DNA from: an uncultured Mycoplasmatota bacterium
Lineage (GTDB): Bacteria; Bacillota_I; Bacilli_A; RF39; UBA660
Assembly (NCBI GenBank): GCA_900551455.1
Contig: URVV01000017.1
Location: forward strand, 1 to 21,614
DNA length: 21,614 nucleotides
Direction: 5' to 3'
This document shows, piece by piece, positions 1 to 8,112 of the stretch. Both the position numbers and the translations under genes were made by a program. Under the pieces are notes generated by a model. It did not search any database and was not told where the DNA came from. It worked only from the letters and a program-made list of their open reading frames with translations. How positions within the stretch are numbered: the stretch's first letter is position 1; every line of letters begins with the position of its first letter.

Positions 1-2918
1 TCTTTAGTAAAATGATCCAGAAAGTAACTGCTCAAAACCTAGAAACAATAAGCGATCTAGTAAAATTAATTCCTAAAGAAGAAATATATAAATTCGGTAG
101 AACATACCATTTTAACGCCATTGCCAAAAACAAACAAGGATTAAAAAATCTCTTTAAAATAATTTCTTTAGCTAACACTACTTATTTATATAAAACTCCA
201 CGTATCTTAAGAAGTAAATTACAAGAATTACGTGAAGGATTACTTATTGGTAGTGGTTGCTATGAATCAGAAGTTTTTCTTGAATCCCGTTCAAAAGAAG
301 GCCAAGAATTAACCAATATTATTAACTTTTATGACTATGTCGAAGTCCAGCCACCAGAAGTCTACGACCATTTAATTCAAACCAGTGATTTTGGTAACGT
401 TTCAGAATTAAAAAGTCATCTTCAAAAAATTATTAATGCCACGATTGAATCAGGTAAAATAATTGTTGCTACCGGAGATGTTCATCACTTTGAAAGAAAT
501 GATAAAATATATCGTGAAATAATTGTTAATCAAAAGGTTCCCGGAGGTGGACGTCATCCATTAGCTAAAAGTAATATTACCAGTATTCCATCCCAACATT
601 TTAGAACAACCAAAGAAATGCTTGAAGATTTTAACTTTCTAGATGATGCTCTAGCAAGAAAAATAGTCATTGAAAATACAAATAAAATTCTAGATATGGT
701 CGAAGAATTGGAAGTTATCATAGATACTGGTGGTATTCCATTTTCTCCAAGAGTAAAAAGTGATGATGGCCAATCATATCTTGACTGTCCTCGTGTAGTT
801 ACAGATCTTGTCTATGAAAAAGCCTTATCTTGGTATGGCAATCCTCTTCCTCATAATATTGAAGAAAGAATTGCCAAAGAATTATATGGAGATATAGTCT
901 ATAAATGTTATTTAGAAATAGCTAAAGAAAATCATCCTGATCTAGAAGAAAAAGAATTAGAAAATGAAATTTTTACTAATTTACATAAAACAGTTTTATC
1001 AGGTTTTGATGAAGTAAAAACACTTGTAGGTAACTACGTAAAAAAACACACTCCCCCTGAAGAGGGCGAATTAGATGAAAAAACATTAGCCAAAAAAATC
1101 AAGAAAGAACTAGGAGGAATTATTGGCGGTGGTTTTGATCCAATCTACCTAATCGCCCAAAGACTAGTAAAACACTCTAACGATGAAGGATATTTAGTAG
1201 GTTCACGTGGTTCCGTTGGTTCTAGCTTTGTTGCTACAATGATGGGAATAACCGAAGTAAATCCATTACCAGCTCACTACCGCTGCCTAAATTGCCAAAC
1301 AAGTATTTTCAAAGATGAAGAGGGCAAAGATTTAGGAGCTACATACTCTAGTGGCTTTGATCTACCAGATAAACATTGTCCAAAATGCAATGAATTAATG
1401 CATAAAGACGGTCAAGATATGCCATTTGCTACCTTCTTAGGATTTAATGCTGATAAGGTACCAGATATTGACTTAAATTTCTCTGATTTAAATCAAGCAT
1501 CCGCCCACGAATATACCAAAGTCTTATTCGGAGTTGATAACGTTTATCGTGCCGGAACAATCGGCACCGTTGCTGAAAAAACAGCCTTCGGTTTTGTAAA
1601 AGGCTATTTTGAGGATAAAGGTATAATGAATAAACGTACCTGTGAAGTTGAAAGACTTGCAATAGGATGTACTGGAGTAAAAAGAACTACCGGTCAACAT
1701 CCTGGAGGTATAGTTGTTGTCCCTGACTATATGGATGTTTCCGATTTTACTCCATTTCAATTTCCTGCGGAAGATCCTACAAGCCCTTGGAGAACAACTC
1801 ACTTCGATTACCACGCCATTGACCAAGACTTACTAAAACTAGATATTCTAGGACATTCAGATCCGACACAATTAAGATTAATTCAAGATTTAACAAAAAC
1901 CGACATTTTAAAAGTTCCTCTAGATGATAAAGAGACAATGAGTATCTTTACTGGACCACAAGCCCTAGGAGTTACCGAAGAACAAATAATGTGTAAAACC
2001 GGAACCTTAGGAATTCCTGAATTTGGAACACCATTTACTATCAGTATGGTCGAAGATACTAAACCTAAAACCTTTGCCGAACTAATTAAAATATCTGGTC
2101 TATCACACGGAACCGACGTTTGGCTAGGTAATGCTAAAGACCTATGTACTCCCGACGAAAATGGGAACATAAAGGTTCCTTTTAAAGAAGTTATCGGATG
2201 TCGTGATGATATAATGGTATACTTAATGTATCACGGAGTAGAACCAATTAAAGCCTTTAAAATAATGGAATTCGTTAGAAAAGGAAAAGCCTCTAAAGAT
2301 CCAGAAACTTGGGCTTCTCACGTTGAAACTATGAAAAAAGCTGGTATTGAAGAATGGTTTATTAATTCCTGTGCTAAAATTAAATATATGTTCCCCAAAG
2401 CCCATGCTGCTGCCTATGTAATTAGTGCCTTTCGTATTGCCTGGTACAAAGTACATATGCCCGCTTACTATTATGCTTCTTGGTTCTCTACAAAGGCTAC
2501 TGACTTTAATATTGAAGCTATGATAAAAGGTTATGATGCTATAAAAAGTTCTTTAATTGAAATAGAAAACAAAGGTTATGATGCAACCAACAAAGAAAAT
2601 GGTATTGCTGAAAGTCTAAAATTAGCTTTAGAAGCTACTGCCAGAGGTATTAAAATAGCCAATGTTGACCTATATAAAAGTAAAGCCTTAACATTTGCTG
2701 TAGAAGATGATAAAACAATTCTTCCATCATTTTCTTCAATTGATGGACTAGGGGATGTTGTTGCTAAAAATATTGAATTAGAAGCCCAAAAACATCCATT
2801 TATTTCCATCGAAGACTTTCAAGCAAGATGCAAAGTATCAACAACCTTAATAGAAAAAATGAAATCAATGGGAATATTTGCCAATATGCCAGAGACTAGC
2901 CAATTAACACTTTTCTAG
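1..2918 (+). CDS. polC: DNA polymerase III alpha subunit PolC, C-terminal part (5' end outside window)
   Basis: This is the replicative DNA polymerase of Gram-positive bacteria, with fused 3'-5' exonuclease. The reading frame is open to the window edge, so the ATG at 12 is internal. About 970 of the usual 1,400-1,450 residues are visible, and the OB, first PHP part and exonuclease lie upstream. Counting from that ATG, the second PHP part is at about 1-200. The zinc-finger pairs are C425/C428 and C456/C459. The palm motif PDIDLNFS carries the catalytic aspartates D485 and D487, and the finger segments GTIGTV and HPGGIVVVP follow. YMFPKAHAAAYV and a helix-hairpin-helix (SIDGLGDVVAKNI) lie near the C terminus. 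The protein ends in QLTLF, a typical sliding-clamp-binding motif. After PDIDLNFS the sequence reads DLNQASAHEYTK, whereas B. subtilis PolC has GEYQPNAHNYTK. The gene appears intact. No hairpin terminator was seen after it. Confidence 0.97.
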   Translation, partial: FSKMIQKVTAQNLETISDLVKLIPKEEIYKFGRTYHFNAIAKNKQGLKNLFKIISLANTTYLYKTPRILRSKLQELREGLLIGSGCYESEVFLESRSKEGQELTNIINFYDYVEVQPPEVYDHLIQTSDFGNVSELKSHLQKIINATIESGKIIVATGDVHHFERNDKIYREIIVNQKVPGGGRHPLAKSNITSIPSQHFRTTKEMLEDFNFLDDALARKIVIENTNKILDMVEELEVIIDTGGIPFSPRVKSDDGQSYLDCPRVVTDLVYEKALSWYGNPLPHNIEERIAKELYGDIVYKCYLEIAKENHPDLEEKELENEIFTNLHKTVLSGFDEVKTLVGNYVKKHTPPEEGELDEKTLAKKIKKELGGIIGGGFDPIYLIAQRLVKHSNDEGYLVGSRGSVGSSFVATMMGITEVNPLPAHYRCLNCQTSIFKDEEGKDLGATYSSGFDLPDKHCPKCNELMHKDGQDMPFATFLGFNADKVPDIDLNFSDLNQASAHEYTKVLFGVDNVYRAGTIGTVAEKTAFGFVKGYFEDKGIMNKRTCEVERLAIGCTGVKRTTGQHPGGIVVVPDYMDVSDFTPFQFPAEDPTSPWRTTHFDYHAIDQDLLKLDILGHSDPTQLRLIQDLTKTDILKVPLDDKETMSIFTGPQALGVTEEQIMCKTGTLGIPEFGTPFTISMVEDTKPKTFAELIKISGLSHGTDVWLGNAKDLCTPDENGNIKVPFKEVIGCRDDIMVYLMYHGVEPIKAFKIMEFVRKGKASKDPETWASHVETMKKAGIEEWFINSCAKIKYMFPKAHAAAYVISAFRIAWYKVHMPAYYYASWFSTKATDFNIEAMIKGYDAIKSSLIEIENKGYDATNKENGIAESLKLALEATARGIKIANVDLYKSKALTFAVEDDKTILPSFSSIDGLGDVVAKNIELEAQKHPFISIEDFQARCKVSTTLIEKMKSMGIFANMPETSQLTLF

Positions 2919-2949
2919 TTAGAAATTTATAAAAAATTGTAAAAAACTA

Positions 2950-2978
2950 TTGCATTTTATGCCTACTTTTGCTATCAT
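2950..2978 (+). promoter_or_regulatory. Sigma-A-type promoter of the first TasA/CalY-like gene
   Basis: TTGCAT (2950-2955) and TATCAT (2973-2978) are separated by exactly 17 bases, with a TG one base before the -10 (extended -10). Transcription would start near 2985, just before the AAAGGAGG ribosome site. The -10 context TTTTGnTATCATTA recurs at the promoter of the next gene. Confidence 0.75.
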
Positions 2979-3003
2979 TATTATAGTAAAGGAGGATATA
3001 AAA

Positions 3004-3744
3004 ATGGAAAACAAAAGAGGAAGTGGAATTTTCTTAGGTGTTATCGGTGTTGCCACACTTATTGTTGCTATAATCGGAGCATCATTTGCGTATTTCTCTG
3101 CTCAAGTATCTAGTGGTGAAGGAGCAGTTAATGTAAGTGCATATGATACAGCAGGTTTAACGGTAACTAGTGTTGAACCAGTTGCACCATTAGATTCTGA
3201 AATGGCTGCATTAGTTGGTATCGTTCCATTAGCTGCTGAAAAGCGAAATACTGAAGGAAAAACAATGTTAGAGTATGCTATTAACAAAGCTACTGAAAAA
3301 TGTATTGACAGCAAAGGTAAATTAGTATGTAGATTATATAAAGCTACTATTAATAATACAACTGCTAATCCAGTTACATTTAATATTGAAGTTGGAACAA
3401 CTACTAACGAAGCAGGCACTGGTGAAGGTAAAGAAGCATTTAAAGACCTAAAATTCCAATCTTTAAGTGGAACTGAAGTAGCTTTAACTTTAGATGGAAG
3501 CCCAGCTATAATCGGAGCTGCTGGCACATCTGTTCTTGCTCAAAATGCTAAATTTACAGCAGCACCTAACGTCGAAAGTGTACATTACTTTGTAATTTAT
3601 CTAGACGAAGCTTACACTGATGAGGAAGTACCTAAACCTAAAGATCAGTCTTCACAAATGGGTGCAAAATTCTCTGGAAAAGTAATTTATTCAACTGGTG
3701 ATAATGGTACTAAATTAACTGGTACATTTGAAGGATTTGAATAA
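3004..3744 (+). CDS. Secreted TasA/CalY-like protein with SipW-type signal segment
   Basis: This is a 246-residue exported protein. The start at 3004 follows a strong AAAGGAGG site; an in-frame TTG at 2950 falls in the promoter -35 and is rejected. A basic N terminus (ENKRG) leads into a hydrophobic stretch at residues 8-26 ending in GASFAYFSA (25-33). This resembles the signal segment of TasA/CalY camelysin-type proteins, which SipW-like peptidases cut. The mature part is rich in Ala, Thr and Val, as expected for a beta-rich extracellular domain. It has a cysteine pair, C100 and C109, in the pattern CID-x6-C, and the C terminus reads LTGTFEGFE. The next gene is a paralog sharing all three landmarks. 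A hairpin terminator follows at once, so the gene is probably monocistronic. Family assignment rests on the signal segment; a role in surface fibres or matrix is an inference. Confidence 0.8.
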   Translation: MENKRGSGIFLGVIGVATLIVAIIGASFAYFSAQVSSGEGAVNVSAYDTAGLTVTSVEPVAPLDSEMAALVGIVPLAAEKRNTEGKTMLEYAINKATEKCIDSKGKLVCRLYKATINNTTANPVTFNIEVGTTTNEAGTGEGKEAFKDLKFQSLSGTEVALTLDGSPAIIGAAGTSVLAQNAKFTAAPNVESVHYFVIYLDEAYTDEEVPKPKDQSSQMGAKFSGKVIYSTGDNGTKLTGTFEGFE

Positions 3745-3753
3745 CAAAAAAAC

Positions 3754-3776
3754 AAAAGCGAGAAATCGCTTTTTTC
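3754..3776 (+). terminator. Rho-independent terminator between the two TasA-like genes
   Basis: AAAAGCGA (3754-3761) pairs with TCGCTTTT (3766-3773) around a GAAA loop, and the T-run reaches 3775. It lies ten bases after the stop codon of the upstream gene. Confidence 0.9.
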
Positions 3777-3789
3777 CTTTCCTAAATAC

Positions 3790-3818
3790 TTGCCAAATTA
3801 ACTAATTTTTGATATCAT
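3790..3818 (+). promoter_or_regulatory. Sigma-A-type promoter of the second TasA/CalY-like gene
   Basis: TTGCCA (3790-3795), a 17-base spacer and TATCAT (3813-3818), with an extended -10 TG. Element spacing and -10 context match the promoter at 2950. Predicted transcription starts near 3825, leaving a leader of under 20 bases. Confidence 0.75.
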
Positions 3819-3842
3819 TAAAGAAGAATAGAGATGGTATAT

Positions 3843-4661
3843 ATGAATGAAACAAAACAAAAAACCTTATTCTTCGGAATTCTAGCAGTAGCTGCTACAA
3901 TTTTACTCTTTGTCGGAGCATCGTTTGCTTACTTTACAGCATCTATTAATTCTGAAGAAGGTGCTATTAATGTCGGAGCAGCCGAATTTGGTTTAGCTCT
4001 TGAAGAAGATACTTCTCTAATAAAAACTAAACTAATCCCATCAGCTGAAAAGTATATTGATCGTGCTACCAGTGGTGATCGTTTAGACGAGAATAAGAAC
4101 TTTGTAAAACCTACTAAAGATTCTGAAGGTAATTTAATAACTAAAGGTACCACCTGTATAGATGATAATCTTCACGAAATTTGTAGTATCTATACCTTTA
4201 CTGTAATAAATAAAGGTAATATTGATGCCCCATTATATATTACCATTAATCCTAGTTTAAACACCTTTGAAAATCTCCATTATAAAGTATTAGATGAAAA
4301 TAAAAATGAAGTTGTTCCTGCAACTCATATATACGATGACCGTTATCAAGTCGATGAGTCTGGAAAATTTTTAAAAGACTCCGAAGGAAACTGGATTCCT
4401 AAAGATGATTTTGCTAATTTAAAAATATCCCCATCAGTCTTAAAAAACTTTAACCCGATATTACCAAAAGCCTCAGAAACTAACCCTGAAGGAAAAGCAA
4501 CATATTCTATTGTCTTATGGATTATGGAAATTGATGCTCCTCAAAACAATGAAGACTCTGGAAAAGCCTTTGCTGCTAATATAACCGTAACTACCTCTGG
4601 AGTTGAAGGCAAGGGTATAACCGGAACATTCTCATCAACAGGTACTGAACCTGGAAATTAG
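3843..4661 (+). CDS. Secreted TasA/CalY-like protein, paralog of the preceding gene
   Basis: This is a 272-residue exported protein. ATGs at 3834 and 3843 are both in frame. The second is preferred because GAGATGG precedes it at suitable distance and because GASFAYFTA then falls at residues 25-33, exactly as in the upstream paralog. The hydrophobic segment at about 8-31 is a SipW-type signal or anchor. The cysteine pair C105/C114 has the same CID-x6-C spacing as the neighbour, and the C-terminal GITGTFSSTG resembles the neighbour's LTGTFEGF. The ectodomain is longer and more acidic than the first copy. No SipW-like peptidase is visible in the window. The gene is transcribed from its own promoter and followed directly by the aspS leader. 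Export is well supported; a structural extracellular role is inferred from TasA/CalY. Confidence 0.78.
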   Translation: MNETKQKTLFFGILAVAATILLFVGASFAYFTASINSEEGAINVGAAEFGLALEEDTSLIKTKLIPSAEKYIDRATSGDRLDENKNFVKPTKDSEGNLITKGTTCIDDNLHEICSIYTFTVINKGNIDAPLYITINPSLNTFENLHYKVLDENKNEVVPATHIYDDRYQVDESGKFLKDSEGNWIPKDDFANLKISPSVLKNFNPILPKASETNPEGKATYSIVLWIMEIDAPQNNEDSGKAFAANITVTTSGVEGKGITGTFSSTGTEPGN

Positions 4662-4664
4662 TTA

Positions 4665-4692
4665 TTGACAACCATCAAAATAATGCTATAAT
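4665..4692 (+). promoter_or_regulatory. Promoter of the aspS T-box operon
   Basis: TTGACA (4665-4670) is a consensus -35 and TATAAT (4687-4692) a consensus -10, with a 16-base spacer. The predicted start is near 4699, so the leader before the T-box bulge is only about 85 bases. Confidence 0.88.
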
Positions 4693-4694
4693 AT

Positions 4695-4837
4695 ATTTAT
4701 GATTTCGGTTTATGAAGTGACAACATAAATATTAACGAAACAGACAATTAAATAATTAAAAGAGCGCACGAAAGTGAAATAAGGTGGCACCGCGAGTTTT
4801 CTCGTCCTTATACCATTCATTTTCGTGCGTTATTTTT
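4695..4837 (+). promoter_or_regulatory. T-box riboswitch (aspartate specific) with ultrashort Stem I
   Basis: This leader senses uncharged tRNA-Asp and controls aspS. The conserved bulge TGGCACC is at 4785-4791. The antiterminator helix around it is ATAAGG (4779-4784) with CCTTAT (4806-4811), topped by GCGAG/CTCGT. The bulge reads TGGC, which pairs with the GCCA end expected of tRNA-Asp (discriminator G73). A small hairpin at about 4695-4730 (ATTTATG/CATAAAT) places GAC, an aspartate codon followed by A, in an internal loop at 4719-4721; this is the likely specifier. A second GAC at 4743-4745 is an alternative. The usual AG bulge and distal loop of Stem I are absent. The T-box call is firm; the Stem I fold is a hand prediction. 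Confidence 0.88.
4763..4837 (+). terminator. Terminator of the aspS T-box leader
   Basis: AGCGCACGAAAGTGAA (4763-4778) pairs with TTCATTTTCGTGCGTT (4816-4831), 16 pairs with two G-U pairs, followed by ATTTTTATTT. The stem encloses the whole antiterminator; only ACCA (4812-4815) is left over on the 3' side. Confidence 0.8.
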
Positions 4838-4855
4838 ATTTAGAAGGGAGAAAAA

Positions 4856-6598
4856 ATGAAAGAAAATATATACCGTGATTTATACTGCGGAGAAGTAAAT
4901 AAAACCCACATAGGAAAAAAATTAAAATTAGCCGGATGGGTTAACTCCATCAGAAATTTAGGAGGCCTTCTCTTTATTACTCTAAGAGATGAAACTGGTA
5001 TCGTTCAATTAATTAGTGAAGAAGGTGACAAGTACAATAGTTTGACCAGAGAAAGCACCATTACTATAACTGGTACTGTTCATAGTAGAACCAAAGATAT
5101 GATAAACCCAAATATGAAAACCGGAGAAATCGAGGTAGCAATCGAATCACTCGAAGTACTTGGAGAAAGTCTTAACGTTTTACCATTTGAAATTAACCAC
5201 AGCAAAGATGCTTCTGAAGAAACAAGATTAAAATACCGTTATCTTGATTTAAGAAACGAACAAATTCATAATAATATTATTTTAAGAAGTAAAGTAATAG
5301 ATTTCATTCGTACAACAATGAAAGATATGAACTTTACTGAAATTCAAACCCCAATTATCAGCACCAGTTCACCTGAAGGAGCAAGAGACTTCGTTATTCC
5401 ATCTAGAAAATTCAAAGGAAAATTTTATGCCTTACCTCAAGCACCTCAAATATATAAACAACTATTAATGGTTAGTGGCTTTAATAAATATTTTCAAATA
5501 GCCCCTTGTTTTAGAGATGAAGACTGTAGAGCAGATAGAACCCTTGAATTTTATCAATTAGATTTTGAAATGAGTTTTGCTACTGAAGAAGATGTATATA
5601 AAACTGGTGAAAGAATCTTCTATGACATCTTTACTAATTTCTCAGATAAAGAAGTAAGTAAAACTCCATTTAAAAGAATTCCATATCGCGAAGCAATGTT
5701 AAAATATGGTAGTGACAAGCCAGATCTAAGAAATCCTCTAATAATTGAAGATCTTACAGATATCTTATCTCTTGCTGATTTTGCTCCATTTAAAGATACC
5801 ACAATTAGAGCAATAAAAGTATCTAGTATTGATAAATCAAATTCTTGGTTTAAACAAATGGAAGAATATACCAAAACTCTAGGTGGAACTCTCGGATACA
5901 TTAAAGTTAATGAAGATATGACATTCAAATCATCCCTAGACAAATTCCTTAACGATGATATCCGTAACAAACTAAAAGACAGATTATCACTAACTAGTGG
6001 CAACATTATCTTTATCGTCGCCAATCAAAATAAAGAAAAATGTGCTAAAATACTAGGACAATTAAGAATAAAACTAGGTAACGAACTAGATCTATTAAAG
6101 AAAAACTGCTATGAATTTTGTATTATTAATGATTTCCCAATGTATGAATATAATGAAGAAACTAATACCTGGGATTTCGGACATAATCCATTTTCAATGC
6201 CTAAAGGCGGAATGGAATCTTTAAAAAACAGCAATATTGAAGACATTCTTGCATATCAATATGACTTTGTATGTAATGGTTGTGAAATGTCTTCAGGAGC
6301 TGTTAGAAATCACAGTATTTCTATAATGAAAAAAGCTTTTGAATTAGCTGGCTATGATGAAGAAACCATCAAAAATAAATTCCGCAGTCTATATACTGCA
6401 TTCCAATATGGAGCCCCACCACACGCTGGTATGGCCCCAGGCATAGATCGAATAATTATGCTTTTAACTGGTGAAGAAAACTTAAGAGAAGTTCAAGTCT
6501 TCCCACCAAACGTCAGTGGCCAAGATACTTTAATGGGTGGCCCTAACGAACTAACAGAACAGCAATTAAGAGAATTACATATAAAAATTAGAGATTAA
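4856..6598 (+). CDS. aspS: Aspartyl-tRNA synthetase
   Basis: This class II synthetase charges tRNA-Asp with aspartate in the cytoplasm. Its 580 residues are close to the usual bacterial length of about 590. An N-terminal OB-fold anticodon-binding domain covers about 1-110 (GWVNSIRNLGGLLFITLRD). The catalytic core follows, with SPEGARDFVIPSR and a motif 2 region FRDEDCRADRTLEFYQLDFE. A bacterial GAD-type insertion occupies about 290-420. Motif 3 is GMAPGIDRIIMLL near the C terminus. The ATG at 4856 follows an AAGGGAG site. The gene is controlled by the T-box just upstream and is the first gene of an operon with the ClpX-like gene 20 bases downstream. Whether it also charges tRNA-Asn cannot be judged here. 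Confidence 0.97.
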   Translation: MKENIYRDLYCGEVNKTHIGKKLKLAGWVNSIRNLGGLLFITLRDETGIVQLISEEGDKYNSLTRESTITITGTVHSRTKDMINPNMKTGEIEVAIESLEVLGESLNVLPFEINHSKDASEETRLKYRYLDLRNEQIHNNIILRSKVIDFIRTTMKDMNFTEIQTPIISTSSPEGARDFVIPSRKFKGKFYALPQAPQIYKQLLMVSGFNKYFQIAPCFRDEDCRADRTLEFYQLDFEMSFATEEDVYKTGERIFYDIFTNFSDKEVSKTPFKRIPYREAMLKYGSDKPDLRNPLIIEDLTDILSLADFAPFKDTTIRAIKVSSIDKSNSWFKQMEEYTKTLGGTLGYIKVNEDMTFKSSLDKFLNDDIRNKLKDRLSLTSGNIIFIVANQNKEKCAKILGQLRIKLGNELDLLKKNCYEFCIINDFPMYEYNEETNTWDFGHNPFSMPKGGMESLKNSNIEDILAYQYDFVCNGCEMSSGAVRNHSISIMKKAFELAGYDEETIKNKFRSLYTAFQYGAPPHAGMAPGIDRIIMLLTGEENLREVQVFPPNVSGQDTLMGGPNELTEQQLRELHIKIRD

Positions 6599-6618
6599 TC
6601 ATTAAGGGAGGGTAAAAA

Positions 6619-8109
6619 ATGGTTGAAGTAAAAGAATTAGCAATATTATTTAAACGTCGTGTGGATCAAGAAAGTGGTGATACAACCTTTATTCCATACC
6701 GTATTATCGAAGGATGTTATGATGAAGACAATGAAGTTTTTATAGATAAAGACGAAAATAGTTATCATCATATTGTCGACTTTGAATTATTCGCAGGAAA
6801 TGCTTATGGTGGTCGAGTAGAAATATCAAAACTATTATCAGAAAATCCCAAGGCCACACTAAAAGAATTAAAAAAAGAATTATTTGAAGAGTCTCAAAAA
6901 TATTATTATGCCAGAAAAGATGGTGAATATCTTATTTTCGTTATTCCTAAAACTACAATGGAAGCTGACATTTATGAAGACAAAGAAACTGCTGAATGGT
7001 ATGAAAGATATGAACAAGCAATACCATATGAAGAAGTCTTCGAAGACCCCAAAGAACAACAAACAACAGAACAAACTTCCAAAGAAGTAGATTATCATCT
7101 AATGAATGAAACACCTATATCATATGTTAATAAAATAAAAGATACCATTAAAGGACAAGACAAAGCCATTGAAAAGATAATCACTGCTTTTTGGATGCAT
7201 TACAATCTAAAAGGACTAACAAAAAAGAATCTTCTTGCTCTAGGACCAACTGGAGTAGGCAAGACTGAAACCTTTAGACAACTAGCCAAAGAATTAGGAA
7301 TACCTATTACCATTTATTCAGTACCAGGAATAACCCAATCTGGTTATGTTGGCAAAAGTGTTGACAGTATTCTAGTAAAAGCCTATTACGAATGTGGTAA
7401 AGATCTTAACAAACTAGAACACAGTATTATAGTTTTAGATGAAATAGACAAATTAAGTGAAAAAGGAGATTCAAACGAAAGCGTAGCTACCAGCGGTGTT
7501 CAACAAGAATTACTAACTCTAATCGAAGGAGGAAAGAGAACCGTTGAAATGGATTCGCAAGGCCACAAAACCTTTAACGTAGATACTACAAATATTATCT
7601 TCGTAGGTACTGGTGCCTTCCAAGGTCTATTTGAAAAGCCAAAACCTCCTGTTGGATTTGAAAATATTCCTAAAAAACAAGAAGAAAATGATTTAAATAA
7701 AATTCTTTATAAATATGGAATGATGAAAGAACTATTAGGAAGAATGCCTATCATAATTCCTTTTGAAAGACTAACCAAAGAAGTTTTTAAAGATATTATT
7801 CTAAACTCTAAAAAAAGCGAAGTCAAAACAATTCTTGCTAATTTAGAAAATTTAGGTATTACCATCACTAACTTTGATGAAATCCTAGATTTAATTGTCG
7901 AAGACGCTCTATCTAGAGATACCGGAGCGAGAGGTATTATCACCACTACCACCAGTATCTTCTCAAAAGTTTTCTATGATATTGCTAATAACCCTGATAC
8001 CTATAACACTTTAACCCTAGGAAAAAATATCCTAAAAAATAATCGAGATTACATTCTTGAAAAGAGAAATAATCTCTCTAAAATAAAAATAAAAGCAATT
8101 AGGAAATAA
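6619..8109 (+). CDS. ClpX-like AAA+ unfoldase with an atypical N-terminal domain
   Basis: This is a 496-residue ATPase of the ClpX/HslU branch. The AAA+ core begins near residue 165. It has Walker A GPTGVGKT (209-216), a ClpX-type pore loop GYVG (242-245), Walker B IIVLDEID with D274/E275, VQQELLTLIEGG, GRMP with R375, and a sensor-2 segment TGARG with R438. ClpX normally starts with a zinc-binding domain of about 60 residues with four cysteines. Here residues 1-165 lack such a cluster and form a different, acidic domain that I do not recognise, ending in a Gln/Glu/Thr-rich linker. The RKH pore-entry loop is reduced to QGHK. The ClpP-docking IGF tripeptide appears as VGF (345-347) in a short loop. 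It may still work with ClpP or may be ClpP-independent. It sits between aspS and the ttcA-like gene, read from the T-box promoter, with an AAGGGAGGG ribosome site. Confidence 0.85.
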   Translation: MVEVKELAILFKRRVDQESGDTTFIPYRIIEGCYDEDNEVFIDKDENSYHHIVDFELFAGNAYGGRVEISKLLSENPKATLKELKKELFEESQKYYYARKDGEYLIFVIPKTTMEADIYEDKETAEWYERYEQAIPYEEVFEDPKEQQTTEQTSKEVDYHLMNETPISYVNKIKDTIKGQDKAIEKIITAFWMHYNLKGLTKKNLLALGPTGVGKTETFRQLAKELGIPITIYSVPGITQSGYVGKSVDSILVKAYYECGKDLNKLEHSIIVLDEIDKLSEKGDSNESVATSGVQQELLTLIEGGKRTVEMDSQGHKTFNVDTTNIIFVGTGAFQGLFEKPKPPVGFENIPKKQEENDLNKILYKYGMMKELLGRMPIIIPFERLTKEVFKDIILNSKKSEVKTILANLENLGITITNFDEILDLIVEDALSRDTGARGIITTTTSIFSKVFYDIANNPDTYNTLTLGKNILKNNRDYILEKRNNLSKIKIKAIRK

Positions 8110-8112
8110 AGT

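Noticed and set aside
1524..1826. Antisense ORFs inside polC, aspS, pheS and pheT
   Set aside because: They are shadows of conserved coding regions with no ribosome sites or recognisable domains.
2950..3003. In-frame TTG start extending the first TasA-like protein by 18 residues
   Set aside because: It overlaps the -35 hexamer, and a strong AAAGGAGG site precedes the ATG at 3004.
3834..3842. ATG at 3834 as start of the second TasA-like protein
   Set aside because: The ATG at 3843 has a better ribosome site and puts the signal motif at the same residues as in the paralog. Difference is only three residues, so this is a preference.
4743..4745. Second GAC as the aspS T-box specifier
   Set aside because: It lies in a weakly paired linker, whereas GAC at 4719 sits in an internal loop of a hairpin. 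Not fully excluded.
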